From NCBI GenBank assembly GCA_016125285.1, contig WGMA01000077.1, positions 1 through 35,190 of the forward strand: a stretch of 35,190 nucleotides of DNA, in the 5' to 3' direction. This document shows, piece by piece, positions 1 through 7,243 of the stretch. Each line of letters opens with the position of its first letter. The first letter of the stretch is position 1. This stretch comes from Phycisphaera sp. (lineage in GTDB: Bacteria; Planctomycetota; Phycisphaerae; Phycisphaerales; Zrk34). Both the position numbers and the translations under genes were made by a program. The notes under the pieces were generated by a model. That model was not told the origin of the DNA. It was given only the letters and a program-made list of their open reading frames with translations, and ran no database searches.

Positions 1-2052
1 TCCGAGCCCGCGTGGCACTTCGTGGCGTTGCTCGACGGACGCCGCACCGTCACCGAGGCGTGGAAGCTGTCCAACGAGCAACTCGGCGACCCGGCGCCGA
101 CGCAGGGCGAGGTCATCCGGTTGCTCGGCCAGCTGTCGACGTCGAACCTGCTGTATGGCGATCTGCCGCCCGACGCCGAGCAGATGTTCGACCGTTACCG
201 CAAGCGTGTCCGGCGCGAGATCGGCGGATACCTGATGAACTTCCTGTTCGTCCGCATCCCGATCTTCGATCCGACGCCGATCCTCAAGCGGTGGACCGCG
301 GTGTTCGGCTGGGTGTTCGGGCCGATCGGCATCGCGCTGTGGGCGATGCTGCTGAGCGTCGCGGCGTACTTTTTGATCGGCCGGTGGGACGACCTGTTCC
401 GCGAAGGCCAGACGATCATGTCGCGGGCGTTCCTGCTGAACGTCGACAACGTGATCTCGATGTATCTGTGCTTCGCGTGTGTGAAGGCGATCCACGAGTT
501 CGGTCACGGCTTCGCGTGCTCGCATTTCGGGCGCAAGGGCGGCGCGGGCGGCGCGGTGCACACGATGGGCATCATGCTGCTCGTGTTCATGCCGGTGCCG
601 TACGTCGACGCGTCCAGCTCGTGGGCGTTCCGCAACAAGTGGCACCGCATGTTTGTCGGCGCCGGTGGCATGTACGTCGAACTCGCCGTCGCGGCCGTCG
701 CGGCGATGATCTGGTCGCACACCTCCGACGGCACCTTCGTGCACAACCTGGCGTACAACGTCATGTTCATCGCGTCGGTCTCGACGCTCATCTTCAACGG
801 CAACCCGCTGCTCCGTTTCGACGGCTACTACATCCTCAGCGACTGGCTCGAGATCGCCAACCTCGCCGACCGCAGCAAGCAGTACCTGTATTACCACGTG
901 CGGCGCTACATCTACGGCGTGCGGCACGCGATCAGCCCCGCGCACACGACCGGCGAAGCCTGCTGGATGTTCTTCTACGCCATCGCCGCGTTCATCTACC
1001 GCGTGCTGATCTGCACACGCATCATCTTCTTCGTCGCCGACCTGCTGTTCATCCTCGGCGCGATCATGGCGGTCGCGGCGATCTTCACGTGGGTCCTCAT
1101 GCCGATCGGCAAGTGGATCAAGTACCTGTTCACCAGCCCGGAGCTGACGCGGACACGCGGCCGCGCGCTCGCCGCGTCGTTTGTGTTCCTCGCCGCGCTC
1201 GTCACGGGCCTGGGCGCGATCAGCCTGCCCGAGCACGGTCGCGCCGAGGGCGTCGTCGAGCCGGTGCACATCGCCAAGGTGTACACCGCCGCCGATGGTT
1301 TCGTCGACGCCACGCTGCCCTCGGGCACGAGCGTGAAACCGACCAGCGACGCGCTGATGCGATCGCACAACACCGAACTCAAGCACGAGCGTCGCGAGGT
1401 CGAGGCCCGGCTCAAGGGCGCGATCATTCAACGCGACCTGGCCCGACGCGAAGACCCCGCCGTCGTCCAGGCCCTGACCGAACAGATCGCCGCCCTCCGC
1501 AGCCGGCTCGACCGCATCGACACCGAGCTCGCCTCGCTCGACGTTCACGCGCCGTTCCCCGGCACGTGGATCAGCCCGAAGGGCGATCAGATGTACGGCG
1601 TGTTCCTGCCGCGCGGCCAGGAGATCGGCATGGTCGCCGACATGTCCGAGCTGATCATCCGTGTCGCCGCCGACCAGGACCTCGGCCCGCGCATCCGCAG
1701 CGAGATCGGCACGGGCGCGGAGGTCGAGCTCCGCGTGATGGGGCGGCCCGATCTGCAGTTCACCGGCGTCATCACGCAGGCCCCCGAGGCGGGGCACACG
1801 AAGCTGCCCTCCGCGGCGTTGAGCTACCTGGCCGGCGGTAATATGGCGGTGTCCGGTGACGACCGCGAGGGGTTGACGACCACCGAACCGTTCTTCGAGG
1901 TGCATATCCAGCCGAAGACCGCAGCCGACAAAGCCATACAGCTGTTGATCGGTCAGCGTGTGGTCGCACGCTTCAGTCTGCCCGAGCGGCCGCTGCTGCT
2001 GCAGTGGTACCGCAACGTCCGACAGGTGATCCAGCGACGCTTCGCCATCTGA
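1..2052 (+). CDS. PqqD-like / M50 site-2 protease / HlyD-type adaptor fusion (5' partial)
   Basis: The reading frame is open from base 1, so the start lies upstream; a GTG at 22 is in frame but falls inside conserved-looking sequence. Counting from base 1, residues 1-60 resemble a PqqD-like winged helix (LLDGRRTV, then an acidic helix). Next comes a multi-pass membrane region with the zinc-protease motif HEFGH at about 165-169 and the second S2P ligand motif NPLLRFDG at about 268-275, so the peptidase M50 site looks intact. After further membrane segments (about 320-405), residues 415-650 look like a HlyD/biotinyl-lipoyl adaptor with a coiled-coil hairpin (about 460-515) and a beta-barrel. 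Members of the M50 family cleave within membranes, and HlyD adaptors bridge inner-membrane exporters to the envelope. The PqqD resemblance (a peptide-recognition fold) is by eye. The gene lies 12 bp before a SecA-like gene, presumably in one operon. Substrate unknown. Confidence 0.85.
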   Translation, partial: SEPAWHFVALLDGRRTVTEAWKLSNEQLGDPAPTQGEVIRLLGQLSTSNLLYGDLPPDAEQMFDRYRKRVRREIGGYLMNFLFVRIPIFDPTPILKRWTAVFGWVFGPIGIALWAMLLSVAAYFLIGRWDDLFREGQTIMSRAFLLNVDNVISMYLCFACVKAIHEFGHGFACSHFGRKGGAGGAVHTMGIMLLVFMPVPYVDASSSWAFRNKWHRMFVGAGGMYVELAVAAVAAMIWSHTSDGTFVHNLAYNVMFIASVSTLIFNGNPLLRFDGYYILSDWLEIANLADRSKQYLYYHVRRYIYGVRHAISPAHTTGEACWMFFYAIAAFIYRVLICTRIIFFVADLLFILGAIMAVAAIFTWVLMPIGKWIKYLFTSPELTRTRGRALAASFVFLAALVTGLGAISLPEHGRAEGVVEPVHIAKVYTAADGFVDATLPSGTSVKPTSDALMRSHNTELKHERREVEARLKGAIIQRDLARREDPAVVQALTEQIAALRSRLDRIDTELASLDVHAPFPGTWISPKGDQMYGVFLPRGQEIGMVADMSELIIRVAADQDLGPRIRSEIGTGAEVELRVMGRPDLQFTGVITQAPEAGHTKLPSAALSYLAGGNMAVSGDDREGLTTTEPFFEVHIQPKTAADKAIQLLIGQRVVARFSLPERPLLLQWYRNVRQVIQRRFAI

Positions 2053-2064
2053 GACCCACCCGTC

Positions 2065-4131
2065 ATGTCGATCTTCTCCAGCCAGAACGATCCCGCGATG
2101 CCGGCGCCGCACGCCACGCAGGCCGAGGAACAGGCGATCCTCGACCAGGGCGAGCAGGACACGACGGCGCCGCTGCTGCCGACGGGCATGTGGCGGACGC
2201 TGGCGATGGACCTGCGCGCTCCGAAGATGCACAAGGGGCTCGACAAGGCGTGGTCGATCCTCGAATCGAAGGTGCAGGCGTGGGCGCCGCGCCGGACGAA
2301 GTTCATGTGGCGGGCGCGGCGGGTGCAGAAGCTGCAGTCACGGTTCGAGTCGTGCACCGAAGAGCAGCTGCGCGAGCACGCCGAGGACCTGCGTGCGTTG
2401 TTCCGCCGCAACCGCGACAAGCGGGCCGACATCGAGGCGGCGATGGCGCTGATCGGCGAGGTGGTGTACCGACGCATGGGCTTCCGTCTGCACCTCGTGC
2501 AGTTTGCCGCGGCGTTGGTGATGGAGTCGGGCGCCGTCGCGGAGCTGGCGACCGGTGAAGGCAAGACCGTCTCGGCCGTGATGCCCGCGGTGATCGGCGG
2601 CTGGCGCGGGCAGGGCTGCCACGTCATCACCGTCAACGACTACCTCGCCCAACGCGACGCCGAGTGGATGCAGCCGATCTACGGAAACCTCGGCGTGACC
2701 GTTTCGTTCATCACCGGCGAGTCGCAGCCGCACGAGCGCCGACAGGCGTACATGGCCGACGTGACGTACACGACGAACAAGGAAGTGACCGCCGACTTCC
2801 TGCGCGACCGCCTCGTGCTCGGGCGCGTACGCCGACTGCCCAGCGTGCTGCTGCACCGCATGGCCGACCGCGACAAGCCCGCCGGCGCCGACCGCATGGT
2901 GATGCGCGGCCTGGCCTGCGCGATCGTCGACGAGGCCGACTCCGTGCTGATCGACGAGGCGGTCACGCCGCTGATCATCTCCGGCGAGTCGCCCAACGCC
3001 GAGCAGGTCGAGTCGTTCTGCGAGGCCGCCGCCGCGGCGCGGGAGCTCGAGCCCGGCCGCGACTTCCGCATCGACCGCAAGTGGCGAGAGGTCCGCCTCA
3101 CGCGCCACGGCGAAGAGCGCACCGAGCAGTTGACGGCGCGTCACGGCGGCATCTGGCACGGCCGCCGTCGTCGCGAGGAACTCGTCACGCAGGCCCTCTC
3201 CGCCCGCGAGCTGTTCCTCAAGGGGCAGCACTACGTCATCCAGGAGGGCAAGGTCGTCATCGTTGACGAGTTTACGGGGCGACTCATGCCCGATCGCACC
3301 TGGCGCGACGGATTGCATCAGGCCGTCGAGGCGAAGGAAGGCCTCGAGGTCCAGCCGCCGAAGCAGACGCTCGCACGCGTCAGCTTCCAGCGGTTCTTCC
3401 GCACGTACCGAAAGCTGTCGGGCATGACCGGCACGATGTGGGAGAACAACGCCGAATTGTGGCAGACGTACCGCATCCCCGTCGTACGGATCCCGACGCA
3501 CAAGCCGTGTATCCGCCGCCAGCCGACCGATCGCGTGTTCACCAACGCGGACCGGCGATGGGAGGCGGTGGTCAAGGAAGTACAGCGGATTCACGCCGAG
3601 GGCCGTCCGCTGCTGATCGGCACGCGCAGCGTCGAGTCGTCCGAGCACCTCAGCACGCTGCTCGAGCGCGAGGGCCTGGCGCATCAGGTGCTCAACGCCG
3701 TGCGGCACGCCGAGGAAGCGGAGATCGTCGCGCAGGCCGGTCAGCCGGGCCACATCACGATCGCGACGAACATGGCTGGCCGCGGCACCGACATCAAGCT
3801 CGGCGAGGGCGTGCGAGAGCAGGGCGGTCTGGCGGTGATCGCCACCGAGCGTCACGAGTCCGGCCGCATCGACCGACAGCTGTTCGGCCGCGCCGGTCGA
3901 CAGGGCGATCCCGGCAGCGCGATTGCCATCATCAGCATCGACGACGAACTGTTTATGCGGTACGCCCCCGCGTGGATGCGCAGCCTCGCCCGCAGCACGC
4001 CGACGCTCGCCCACAGCGTGCGACGCATTGCCCAGGGACGCTCCGAACGCATGGCCCGTCGTCAGCGCGCCCAGGTGCTCGTCACCGACGACTGGCTCGA
4101 CGAAAACCTCTCCTTCGCACGCCCCGAGTAG
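2065..4131 (+). CDS. secA: SecA-family preprotein translocase ATPase, C-terminally short
   Basis: SecA motors push preproteins through SecYEG using ATP. The 688-residue protein has the SecA signatures: Walker A ATGEGKT (about 162-168), VNDYLAQRDAEWM, DEAD-type Walker B VDEADSVLIDEA (about 288-299) followed by TPLIISG, the preprotein-binding region (about 305-440) including VDEFTGR, then KLSGMTGT, TNMAGRGTDIKLG and GRAGRQGDPGS of the second RecA fold. It stops at DDWLDENLSFARPE, about where the long helical-scaffold helix and zinc-tail region would begin; housekeeping SecA proteins are usually about 850-1000 residues. An N-terminal extension of about 60 residues precedes the usual start of homology. 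It lies 12 bp downstream of the M50/HlyD fusion, which suggests a dedicated accessory SecA rather than the essential copy. The ATG at 2065 is the only good start after the upstream stop. The ATPase core is certain; the partnership is inference. Confidence 0.93.
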   Translation: MSIFSSQNDPAMPAPHATQAEEQAILDQGEQDTTAPLLPTGMWRTLAMDLRAPKMHKGLDKAWSILESKVQAWAPRRTKFMWRARRVQKLQSRFESCTEEQLREHAEDLRALFRRNRDKRADIEAAMALIGEVVYRRMGFRLHLVQFAAALVMESGAVAELATGEGKTVSAVMPAVIGGWRGQGCHVITVNDYLAQRDAEWMQPIYGNLGVTVSFITGESQPHERRQAYMADVTYTTNKEVTADFLRDRLVLGRVRRLPSVLLHRMADRDKPAGADRMVMRGLACAIVDEADSVLIDEAVTPLIISGESPNAEQVESFCEAAAAARELEPGRDFRIDRKWREVRLTRHGEERTEQLTARHGGIWHGRRRREELVTQALSARELFLKGQHYVIQEGKVVIVDEFTGRLMPDRTWRDGLHQAVEAKEGLEVQPPKQTLARVSFQRFFRTYRKLSGMTGTMWENNAELWQTYRIPVVRIPTHKPCIRRQPTDRVFTNADRRWEAVVKEVQRIHAEGRPLLIGTRSVESSEHLSTLLEREGLAHQVLNAVRHAEEAEIVAQAGQPGHITIATNMAGRGTDIKLGEGVREQGGLAVIATERHESGRIDRQLFGRAGRQGDPGSAIAIISIDDELFMRYAPAWMRSLARSTPTLAHSVRRIAQGRSERMARRQRAQVLVTDDWLDENLSFARPE

Positions 4132-4310
4132 CGATCGATCGCGCGTCGCGTTCGGCCTCTCAAATCGCAACACAGCGATCGATCCGCTCAAGCCGGGCGA
4201 CGGGCGTGCCGATGTCATGGGTGCGTTTGCCCCGTGGATCCTCTGCGGAATGCAACGCCAGATCGCCGATTAACCGCCATCTCAGGCGAACCCCCCCTCG
4301 CATGATGAGA

Positions 4311-4364
4311 CGATTCGGGACTATTGCCGAGCGCCGCTGACGGCCGATTCGGGAATATTGCCGA
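4311..4364 (+). repeat. Pair of 20-bp direct repeats, candidate activator-binding sites
   Basis: Two copies of CGATTCGGGAnTATTGCCGA lie at 4311-4330 and 4345-4364 (19 of 20 identical, starts 34 bp apart). They sit about 110-160 bp upstream of the -24 element at 4472. That is the usual distance for enhancer-binding-protein sites of sigma-54 promoters. Function is inferred from position; the repeats themselves are direct observation. Confidence 0.65.
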
Positions 4365-4448
4365 TTCTTGCGCGGGGATCGGGTGGAGACGTCTTTTGCC
4401 TGTGATTCTAAGCGACTCTGATCAAATCAATTACATCACTTGTTGCCA

Positions 4449-4469
4449 AATTCGATAGGCAATCGAATT
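4449..4469. promoter_or_regulatory. Perfect dyad next to the sigma-54 promoter
   Basis: AATTCGAT (4449-4456), a 5-bp spacer, and its exact reverse complement ATCGAATT (4462-4469). It ends 2 bp before the -24 element, so a dimeric protein bound here would contact or block sigma-54 polymerase. The binding protein is unknown. Confidence 0.5.
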
Positions 4470-4471
4470 GA

Positions 4472-4487
4472 TGGCACCACGCTTGCA
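4472..4487 (+). promoter_or_regulatory. Sigma-54 (-24/-12) promoter
   Basis: TGGCACCACGCTTGCA fits the RpoN consensus TGGCACG-N4-TTGCA with one mismatch and has the invariant GG-N10-GC spacing. Transcription would start near 4499, giving a leader of about 48 nt before the sigma-factor ATG at 4547. A sigma-54 activator gene (6015-7178) lies 1.5 kb downstream. Confidence 0.75.
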
Positions 4488-4546
4488 TTTTGACATACGA
4501 CGCCGTGAGGAGCGGCAACTGACCCAGACACGAATTGAGGATTCCG

Positions 4547-5341
4547 ATGATCCTTGCCACCGAACAGCTCAACGACGAAATGACCACCGGCCGCAACGAC
4601 TCCGACGCGGAGCTCAGCGGGGCGTGGGCACGCTACATCAGCGACCGCGACGAGGACGCCCGCGGCGAGATCGCGATGCACTACATGCCGCTGGTCGAGC
4701 GGTGTGCCGCAAAGGTCGCCCGCACGCTGCCCCGGCACGTCGATCGCGACGACCTGGTCTCGGCCGGCATGGTCGGGCTGATGGACGCGATCGATGCGTT
4801 CGACCCGGACCGTGGCGTGGCGTTCGGCGCGTTCTGCCTGCGTCGTGTCCGCGGCGCGATGATCGACGAGCTGCGTTCGGCTGACTGGCTGCCCCGCACC
4901 GCCCGTCGCAAGGCGCGCGAGCTCAGCGACGCTCGCCAGGGCCTCGAGCAACGTTTCGGCCACAGCCCCTCCGATGAGCAGGTCCGCGACGAACTCGGTC
5001 TGACCGTCAAGGAGTTCCGTCGTTACCGCAAGGTCGACCGGCGCACCAGCTTCGTGACGCTCAGCGATCTGCAGCGGACGAACACCGACAGCGACCGCGG
5101 TATCGCCATCGCCGACCCCGCGTCCGAGCAGGCCGCGGTTGATCGCCGCCTGATGATCGAAGACCTCAAGCGCATCATCGCCGAGGAACTCGAGGCCGAT
5201 GATCGCCTGATCGTCGTGCTGTATCACTTCGAGGGGATGACGCTCAAGGAAATCGGCTTGACGCTCGGCCTGACCGAGTCTCGCATCTGCCAGCGCCTCC
5301 GCTCGATCCACAACCGCCTGCACGATCGCGTGTGCGGCTGA
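4547..5341 (+). CDS. fliA: FliA/WhiG-family RNA polymerase sigma factor (sigma-28 type)
   Basis: 264 residues with region 2 at about 60-115 (DLVSAGMVGLMDAI, then RGAMIDELRSADWLPR, the FliA/WhiG core-binding and -10 recognition stretch), region 3 at about 120-185, and region 4 helix-turn-helix at about 205-258 (LKEIGLTLGLTESRICQ). FliA-type sigmas drive late flagellar, chemotaxis or developmental genes. The start is ATG 4547, because GAGG at 4537-4540 is a well-placed ribosome site; the in-frame TTG at 4535 overlaps that site and is not the start. The sigma-54 promoter upstream resembles the flagellar hierarchies of Vibrio and Campylobacter, where sigma-54 acts in the cascade ahead of or alongside sigma-28. 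No flagellar structural gene is in the window, so a role in motility is inferred. No anti-sigma (FlgM-like) gene is seen beside it. Confidence 0.9.
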   Translation: MILATEQLNDEMTTGRNDSDAELSGAWARYISDRDEDARGEIAMHYMPLVERCAAKVARTLPRHVDRDDLVSAGMVGLMDAIDAFDPDRGVAFGAFCLRRVRGAMIDELRSADWLPRTARRKARELSDARQGLEQRFGHSPSDEQVRDELGLTVKEFRRYRKVDRRTSFVTLSDLQRTNTDSDRGIAIADPASEQAAVDRRLMIEDLKRIIAEELEADDRLIVVLYHFEGMTLKEIGLTLGLTESRICQRLRSIHNRLHDRVCG

Positions 5342-5475
5342 CACTGACCGAAACGCATGCACCCTCACAGGGGGGATCGCGTGAATGCTCGCCGATCGTT
5401 CGGAAGTTAGGTCGACTAAAGTGGATAGGGCAAAGAACCCCCGTGAGCAAAAGTGGTCTTCGCAGCATTTTGTTG

Positions 5476-5505
5476 TTGCTGTGTGGAGTGACGAACTGGT
5501 ATGAT
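5476..5505 (+). promoter_or_regulatory. Housekeeping-type promoter with extended -10
   Basis: TTGCTG (5476-5481), an 18-bp spacer, and TATGAT (5500-5505) preceded by TGG, an extended -10. Initiation would fall near 5512. That argues against the upstream in-frame ATG at 5501 as start of the receiver gene and implies a leader of roughly 97 nt. Confidence 0.5.
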
Positions 5506-5557
5506 GTGCTTATCAAGTTGCAGTATCCGTGGGGGACATTGCAAGGGAAGTTCCTAC

Positions 5558-5589
5558 TGGTCGGTGGGGGGAGTCATTACCGCCGACCA
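5558..5589 (+). other. Leader hairpin before the receiver gene
   Basis: TGGTCGGTGG (5558-5567) pairs with CCGCCGACCA (5580-5589) through ten pairs, one of them G-U, around a 12-nt loop. It ends 7 nt before the GGGAG ribosome site (5597-5601), so it could affect translation. It does not match a riboswitch class I recognise. Confidence 0.45.
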
Positions 5590-5608
5590 AACAACCGGGA
5601 GTGGCACC

Positions 5609-6010
5609 GTGGGGTTAGAATCTGTGACCACCGTCAAAAAAATACTTATCGTTGACGACGAGCGCATCCTGCGATTGCTGGTGCGTACGACTCTCGAAAG
5701 CGATGAGTTTCAAATCATCGAAGCCGAGAACGGCGCGACGGCGCTGGAACTGGTGTCTGAACACCAGCCAGATCTGGTTTTGCTTGATCGGATGATGCCG
5801 GGGATCGACGGACTCGAGGTGGCTCGCAAGCTGCGTGACCAGCGGCGCACCGCGGACATCCCCATCATCATGCTCACCGCCAAGGGGCAGGAGCACGATC
5901 GCGCCGAGGGCGAGAGCGCCGGTGTCTACGCGTACCTCGTCAAGCCTTTCAGCCCGCTTGAATTGATGCAGAGGGTCGAGGACGCGCTCGGTACGAACCA
6001 GCAGGACTGA
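5609..6010 (+). CDS. Single-domain response regulator (CheY-like receiver)
   Basis: 133 residues forming only a receiver domain. Acid pocket D16/D17, phospho-acceptor D60 (in LVLLDRMMPGIDG), switch Thr T90 (MLTAKG) and K112 (YLVKPF) are all present, so it should accept phosphate. The start is taken as GTG 5609, with GGGAG 7 nt upstream; starts further up would lie in the promoter and hairpin. There is no output domain. The gene ends 4 bp before the start of a sigma-54 activator that lacks its own receiver, so this protein probably supplies that receiver in trans, or also serves the HD-GYP protein further downstream. The matching histidine kinase is not evident: the only kinase-like gene nearby lacks the acceptor His. 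Confidence 0.9.
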   Translation: MGLESVTTVKKILIVDDERILRLLVRTTLESDEFQIIEAENGATALELVSEHQPDLVLLDRMMPGIDGLEVARKLRDQRRTADIPIIMLTAKGQEHDRAEGESAGVYAYLVKPFSPLELMQRVEDALGTNQQD

Positions 6011-6014
6011 GTGG

Positions 6015-7178
6015 GTGGATGGTATGACCGCTCCACTGCCGCAAAAGGCCCGACGCCGCGACGATCGAGACCTGGAGCTCGAGCGGGCCTATGCCCAACT
6101 CGTCCGATACGCCGCAGACGTTCGCACGCTGACGAAGCAACTCAAGCAGCTCACCGCGGAACTCCCGCCGAATCCAGGCGAGACGCCATCCTCTCCCGAA
6201 ATCGAGCACCCCGAACTGCCGCCGGCCACGGTGACCATCGTGGGCCAGTCTCCGTCGATGAAACGCGTGGTGGAGATGTGCCGCAAGGTCGCCAGGGCGC
6301 CGACCACCGTGCTTGTGTGCGGCGAGACCGGCACCGGCAAGGAACTGACGGCACGACTCATCCACGATTGGTCGGATCGACGCGACGGACCGTACCACGC
6401 GCTGAACTGCGCCGCGCTGACCGAGACGCTGCTCGAGAGTGAGTTGTTCGGCCACGAGAAGGGCGCGTTCACCGGCGCGACGCACCGCAAGGCGGGCATG
6501 TTCGAGCTGGCCAGCGGCGGCACGCTGTTCCTCGACGAAGTCGGCGAGATGTCGCTCACGCTGCAGGCCAAGCTGCTGCGTGTGCTGGAGGATCGCACGT
6601 ATCGACGCGTCGGCGGCGAAGAAACGCTCAAGACGAACGTCCGTATCGTCACGGCGACCAATCGCGACCTCGAGAAGGAGGTCGACGCGGGGAATTTCCG
6701 TCAGGACCTGTATTACCGGCTGAACATCTTCGTGATCCGCATGCCGTCGCTCAGCAGCCGCGTCGACGACATCCCCGCGCTGGTGCAGCACTTCCTGCGT
6801 CAGCACGCCAAGGCGATCGGTGTCGGCACGCCGCCGACGATGAGCCAGGCGGCGTTGGGCCGGCTCGCGACGCACGGCTGGCCGGGCAACATCCGCGAGC
6901 TGCGGAACGTGATCGAACGCTCGATGCTGATGGCCGAGGGCGGGGTGATCGAGGTCGCCCACCTTCCCGACGACATCCGCGGCGCCGCGGGCGAGCACGA
7001 CGAAGGCGATGGCGAAGACCGCGAATCGAAGCTCGAGCAGACCGAGCGTGGCATGATCCTCAAGGCGCTCGAAGACAGCGCCTGGAACAAGGCCGCGGCG
7101 GCCCGCGAGCTGGGCATCAGCTGGGACAACCTGCGGTATCGCATCAAGAAGTACGGCCTGACGCGGCCGAAGACCTGA
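6015..7178 (+). CDS. Sigma-54-dependent activator (NtrC-type AAA+), no receiver domain
   Basis: 387 residues. Residues 18-50 form a helical, coiled-coil-like segment (ELERAYAQLVRYAADVR). The AAA+ domain at about 75-315 has Walker A GETGTGKE (103-110), the sigma-54-contacting GAFTGA loop (150-155), Walker B GGTLFLDE (168-175) and WPGNIRELRN. A Fis-type helix-turn-helix follows at about 343-382 (NKAAAARELGISWDNLRYRIKKYG). Such proteins bind upstream sites and remodel sigma-54 polymerase with ATP. The start is GTG 6015 (AGGA 8 nt upstream) or ATG 6024; both give the same domains. It directly follows the receiver gene and probably shares its transcript. A likely target is the sigma-54 promoter at 4472-4487 with the repeats at 4311-4364. 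Confidence 0.94.
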   Translation: MDGMTAPLPQKARRRDDRDLELERAYAQLVRYAADVRTLTKQLKQLTAELPPNPGETPSSPEIEHPELPPATVTIVGQSPSMKRVVEMCRKVARAPTTVLVCGETGTGKELTARLIHDWSDRRDGPYHALNCAALTETLLESELFGHEKGAFTGATHRKAGMFELASGGTLFLDEVGEMSLTLQAKLLRVLEDRTYRRVGGEETLKTNVRIVTATNRDLEKEVDAGNFRQDLYYRLNIFVIRMPSLSSRVDDIPALVQHFLRQHAKAIGVGTPPTMSQAALGRLATHGWPGNIRELRNVIERSMLMAEGGVIEVAHLPDDIRGAAGEHDEGDGEDRESKLEQTERGMILKALEDSAWNKAAAARELGISWDNLRYRIKKYGLTRPKT

Positions 7179-7243
7179 ATAAAACACGGCACGGGGCTAC
7201 AGCCGCCCGGAGATGTGCCGATAGCAGTGGCGAGGACGACATC

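Larger units (their letters stand above)
4132..4546. other. Intergenic region upstream of the FliA-type sigma gene
   Basis: About 415 bp with no convincing gene. It is markedly more A+T-rich near 4400-4500 than its surroundings. It holds two 20-bp direct repeats, an 8-bp-arm dyad and a sigma-54 type promoter, listed separately. No terminator with a T-run is visible after the SecA gene. Confidence 0.7.

Noticed and set aside
2338-4218. Long minus-strand ORF (626 aa) opposite the SecA gene
   Set aside because: Antisense shadow caused by high G+C; low-complexity Arg/Val/Leu-rich translation without any motif, opposite a certain SecA gene.
5400-5500. Possible c-di-GMP (GEMM) riboswitch near GGGCAAAG before the receiver gene
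   Set aside because: Only a short GGGCAAA resemblance; the second conserved strand and the tetraloop-receptor pairing are not present.
7216-7223. GCCGATAG, similar to a sigma-28 -10 element, before the HD-GYP gene
   Set aside because: No TAAA-type -35 at the required 15-bp distance, and the site overlaps the ribosome-binding region.
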